This document shows positions 62,591 to 64,000 of a stretch of DNA of 64,000 bases, in pieces; position 1 is the first letter of the stretch, and each line of letters opens with the position of its first letter. The notes beneath the pieces were generated by a model. The model worked only from the letters and a program-made list of their open reading frames with translations. It did not search any database and had not been told where the DNA came from. Source of the stretch: Mesorhizobium sp. M9A.F.Ca.ET.002.03.1.2 (lineage in GTDB: Bacteria; Pseudomonadota; Alphaproteobacteria; Rhizobiales; Rhizobiaceae). The DNA lies in contig NZ_CP034443.1 of the NCBI RefSeq assembly GCF_003952365.1, positions 4,457,001 to 4,521,000 on the forward strand, read 5' to 3'. The translations under genes and the position numbers were made by a program.

Positions 62591-63168
62591 TGACCGGCAA
62601 AAGACTGATCATTTCGGCGCTGGTGCTGGCGCTGATCCAGATCGGCTTCCTGAGTTGGATCATCGCCGGCCGGGCGTCGATCCTGCGCGACGGCAAGCAA
62701 GTTCTGCTCAAGGTCGAGCCGATCGATCCGCGCGACCTGCTGCGCGGCGATTATGTCCGTCTCGGCTACGAGATTTCGCGGATACCGGTGAAGCTGATTG
62801 CCAACGTCCCGGCCGGCAAATTATCGAGCGACAACACGCCAATCGTGGTCAGGCTGAAGCAGGGAACCGACGGCTATTGGGCGGTGACCGCGGCCTGGTT
62901 CGGGCAAGCGCCGGCGCCGGCAGCATCCGACGAAGCCGATATCGTCGGGCATGTGGCCGAGGGCTGGGATCTCAGCGCGGCCACGACGATCGCGCCGGAT
63001 TACGGCATCGAACGCTTCTATCTGCCGGAAGGCGAGGGGATAGCGATCCAGAACGACATGCGGGTGCGGCCATTCGGCGTGCGCGTCGCAATCGCAGCCA
63101 ACGGCGCCGCGCAGATCAAGGCGCTGATGGACGGCGACAAGACGCTGTTCGAGGAGCCGCTTTATTAG
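62587..63168 (+). CDS. GDYXXLXY-domain protein
   Basis: 193 residues starting in ATGA of the DUF2157 gene. One membrane helix at residues 6-27 (LIISALVLALIQIGFLSWIIAG), then the motif RGDYVRLGYEIS and the YLPEGEGIAIQ region. The GDYXXLXY family is usually the coupled partner of DUF2157 proteins and has no assigned function. It probably forms a membrane complex with its neighbour. Confidence 0.85.
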   Translation: MMTGKRLIISALVLALIQIGFLSWIIAGRASILRDGKQVLLKVEPIDPRDLLRGDYVRLGYEISRIPVKLIANVPAGKLSSDNTPIVVRLKQGTDGYWAVTAAWFGQAPAPAASDEADIVGHVAEGWDLSAATTIAPDYGIERFYLPEGEGIAIQNDMRVRPFGVRVAIAANGAAQIKALMDGDKTLFEEPLY

Positions 63169-63228
63169 AAATTAGAATTGGCCCGGATTAGAATTGGGAA
63201 AGCGTGACCGGCCCGGACAGCATCAGAC

Positions 63229-64000
63229 ATGACAATTATCCTGACGACACGAGAAGACATAAATCTCGACACCGTTTTCCGCGTCGCCTGGAAAAGAGAC
63301 ACGGTGCGGATCAGCGACAAGGCCCTGCAGCGCATCGCCGAGTGCCGCGCGTCGTTCCTGCGTCTCATTGAAACCGACCCTGTGCCGGTCATCTATGGCG
63401 TAACCACCGCCATGGGAGAACTGGCGAGCAGGCGGCTCGAACCTGGCGAGCGGGCTCGCCATGCGCGCATCAGGGCGTTCGCGGCCGCCACGTCATTCGG
63501 CGAACCTTTGCCTGATCGCGTGGTGAGGGCGATCGTGCTCGCCCGCCTGGCGAATTTCCTCGAAGGAAATGCCGCGACCACGCCACGCATCGCGCTCGCC
63601 GTCGCCGCGATGCTGGACGGCGGACCCATGCCCAGGGTGCCATCCTCCGGCCAGGGCGGCGCCGGTGAAATACTCGCCCTCTATCCACTGTTTGCGGAAC
63701 TTTCGACGCGCTTCGAGCTGGAAGTCAAGGAGCGGGGATCCCTCATCAACGGGTCGCCCTGCGCTGCCGCGCTGGTGGCCGACGCGGCCTTGGCGGCTCG
63801 CCGCCGCATTCGCCTTGCCGAAAAAGTCTTTGCGCTTTCGATCGAAGCGTTTCGCGCGCCGCTCGAACATTACGACCCGGCGCTCGACGCGCTTTGGGGC
63901 GATGAACACGAAGCAGCGGCCCTGCGGGGATTGAGGGCGTTTCTTGCCGGCGCCGGCACCGGGCGCCGCAATTATCAGGCGCCGGTCAGCTACCGCATCG
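63229..64000 (+). CDS. histidine-ammonia-lyase-like protein, runs off right edge
   Basis: ATG 63229, open to the end of the window (257 codons visible). Matches the HAL/PAL superfamily: VIYGVTTAMGELASR, NFLEGNAATTPRIALAVAA, SSGQGGAGEILALYPLF and GSLINGSPCAAALVADA, and RRNYQAPVSYRI like the HAL NYQDPYSLR segment. At the MIO site the Ala-Ser-Gly triad reads Gly-Ala-Gly (Ala145 in place of Ser), so the standard prosthetic group should not form. The reaction is therefore in doubt; it may be a divergent lyase or mutase relative. The gap before it has a duplicated ATTAGAATTGG. Confidence 0.75.
   Translation, partial: MTIILTTREDINLDTVFRVAWKRDTVRISDKALQRIAECRASFLRLIETDPVPVIYGVTTAMGELASRRLEPGERARHARIRAFAAATSFGEPLPDRVVRAIVLARLANFLEGNAATTPRIALAVAAMLDGGPMPRVPSSGQGGAGEILALYPLFAELSTRFELEVKERGSLINGSPCAAALVADAALAARRRIRLAEKVFALSIEAFRAPLEHYDPALDALWGDEHEAAALRGLRAFLAGAGTGRRNYQAPVSYRI

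Overview
The window looks like a chromosomal segment of an alphaproteobacterium of the order Hyphomicrobiales, most likely Mesorhizobium or a close relative. The grounds are the high GC content, a fused SecD-SecF protein, a B12-dependent ribonucleotide reductase with NrdR boxes, rhizobial DUF1127/DUF982/DUF2188/DUF3126 small proteins, a rhizobial-type PHO box, and many short G/C-rich palindromic repeats between genes. The genus is an inference; no rRNA or marker-gene comparison could be run. Layout, left to right. 0-5.7 kb: exported DUF1176-like protein, DUF1993 protein, a secreted Cys-rich protein with an HNH-like tail, an orphan DUF1127-like small protein, a Tas-like aldo/keto reductase and a cysteine-desulfurase-like PLP enzyme. 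5.7-15.4 kb: a leftward catabolic cluster controlled by a divergent LysR gene. It holds a polar amino-acid-type ABC transporter, an N,N-dimethylformamidase-like hydrolase, a class III aminotransferase, a BKACE (DUF849) enzyme, a GNAT enzyme and an acetylpolyamine-amidohydrolase-like deacetylase. 15.4-30 kb: stress, cleanup and nucleotide genes, including a PHO-box-preceded phytase-like esterase, nrdJ, two Nudix/purine-salvage genes, a tandem USP and a CinA-domain protein. 30-34.7 kb: a CUT1-type sugar ABC operon behind a LacI-like palindrome. 35-47.5 kb: OYE reductase, nudK, tRNA-Leu, duplicated hydrolase ends, adenine deaminase, paired DUF900 lipoproteins, ilvA and a glyoxalase. 47.6-54 kb: double cold-shock protein, DUF192, hydrolases, cysE and a DUF815 ATPase. 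54-58.4 kb: yajC, secDF, an Mth938-domain gene and a squalene/phytoene-synthase-fold gene in one run. 58.4-64 kb: a ParDE module with its operator, trmFO, the DUF1127/hairpin locus, two membrane-protein genes and a partial histidine-ammonia-lyase-like gene. The most interesting locus is at 60.58-61.24 kb. Two tandem 46-residue DUF1127 genes are followed on the same strand by six hairpins that each show ACCTCCTCCC in the loop, arranged as a three-hairpin unit repeated at exactly 196 bp. This is the organisation of the alphaproteobacterial CCUCCUCCC ('cuckoo', CcsR-type) small RNAs downstream of DUF1127 genes. Both DUF1127 loci in the window, 58 kb apart, share two upstream sequence modules. Several genes lie below usual annotation length limits: 2914-3078, 38455-38634 and 60909-61049.
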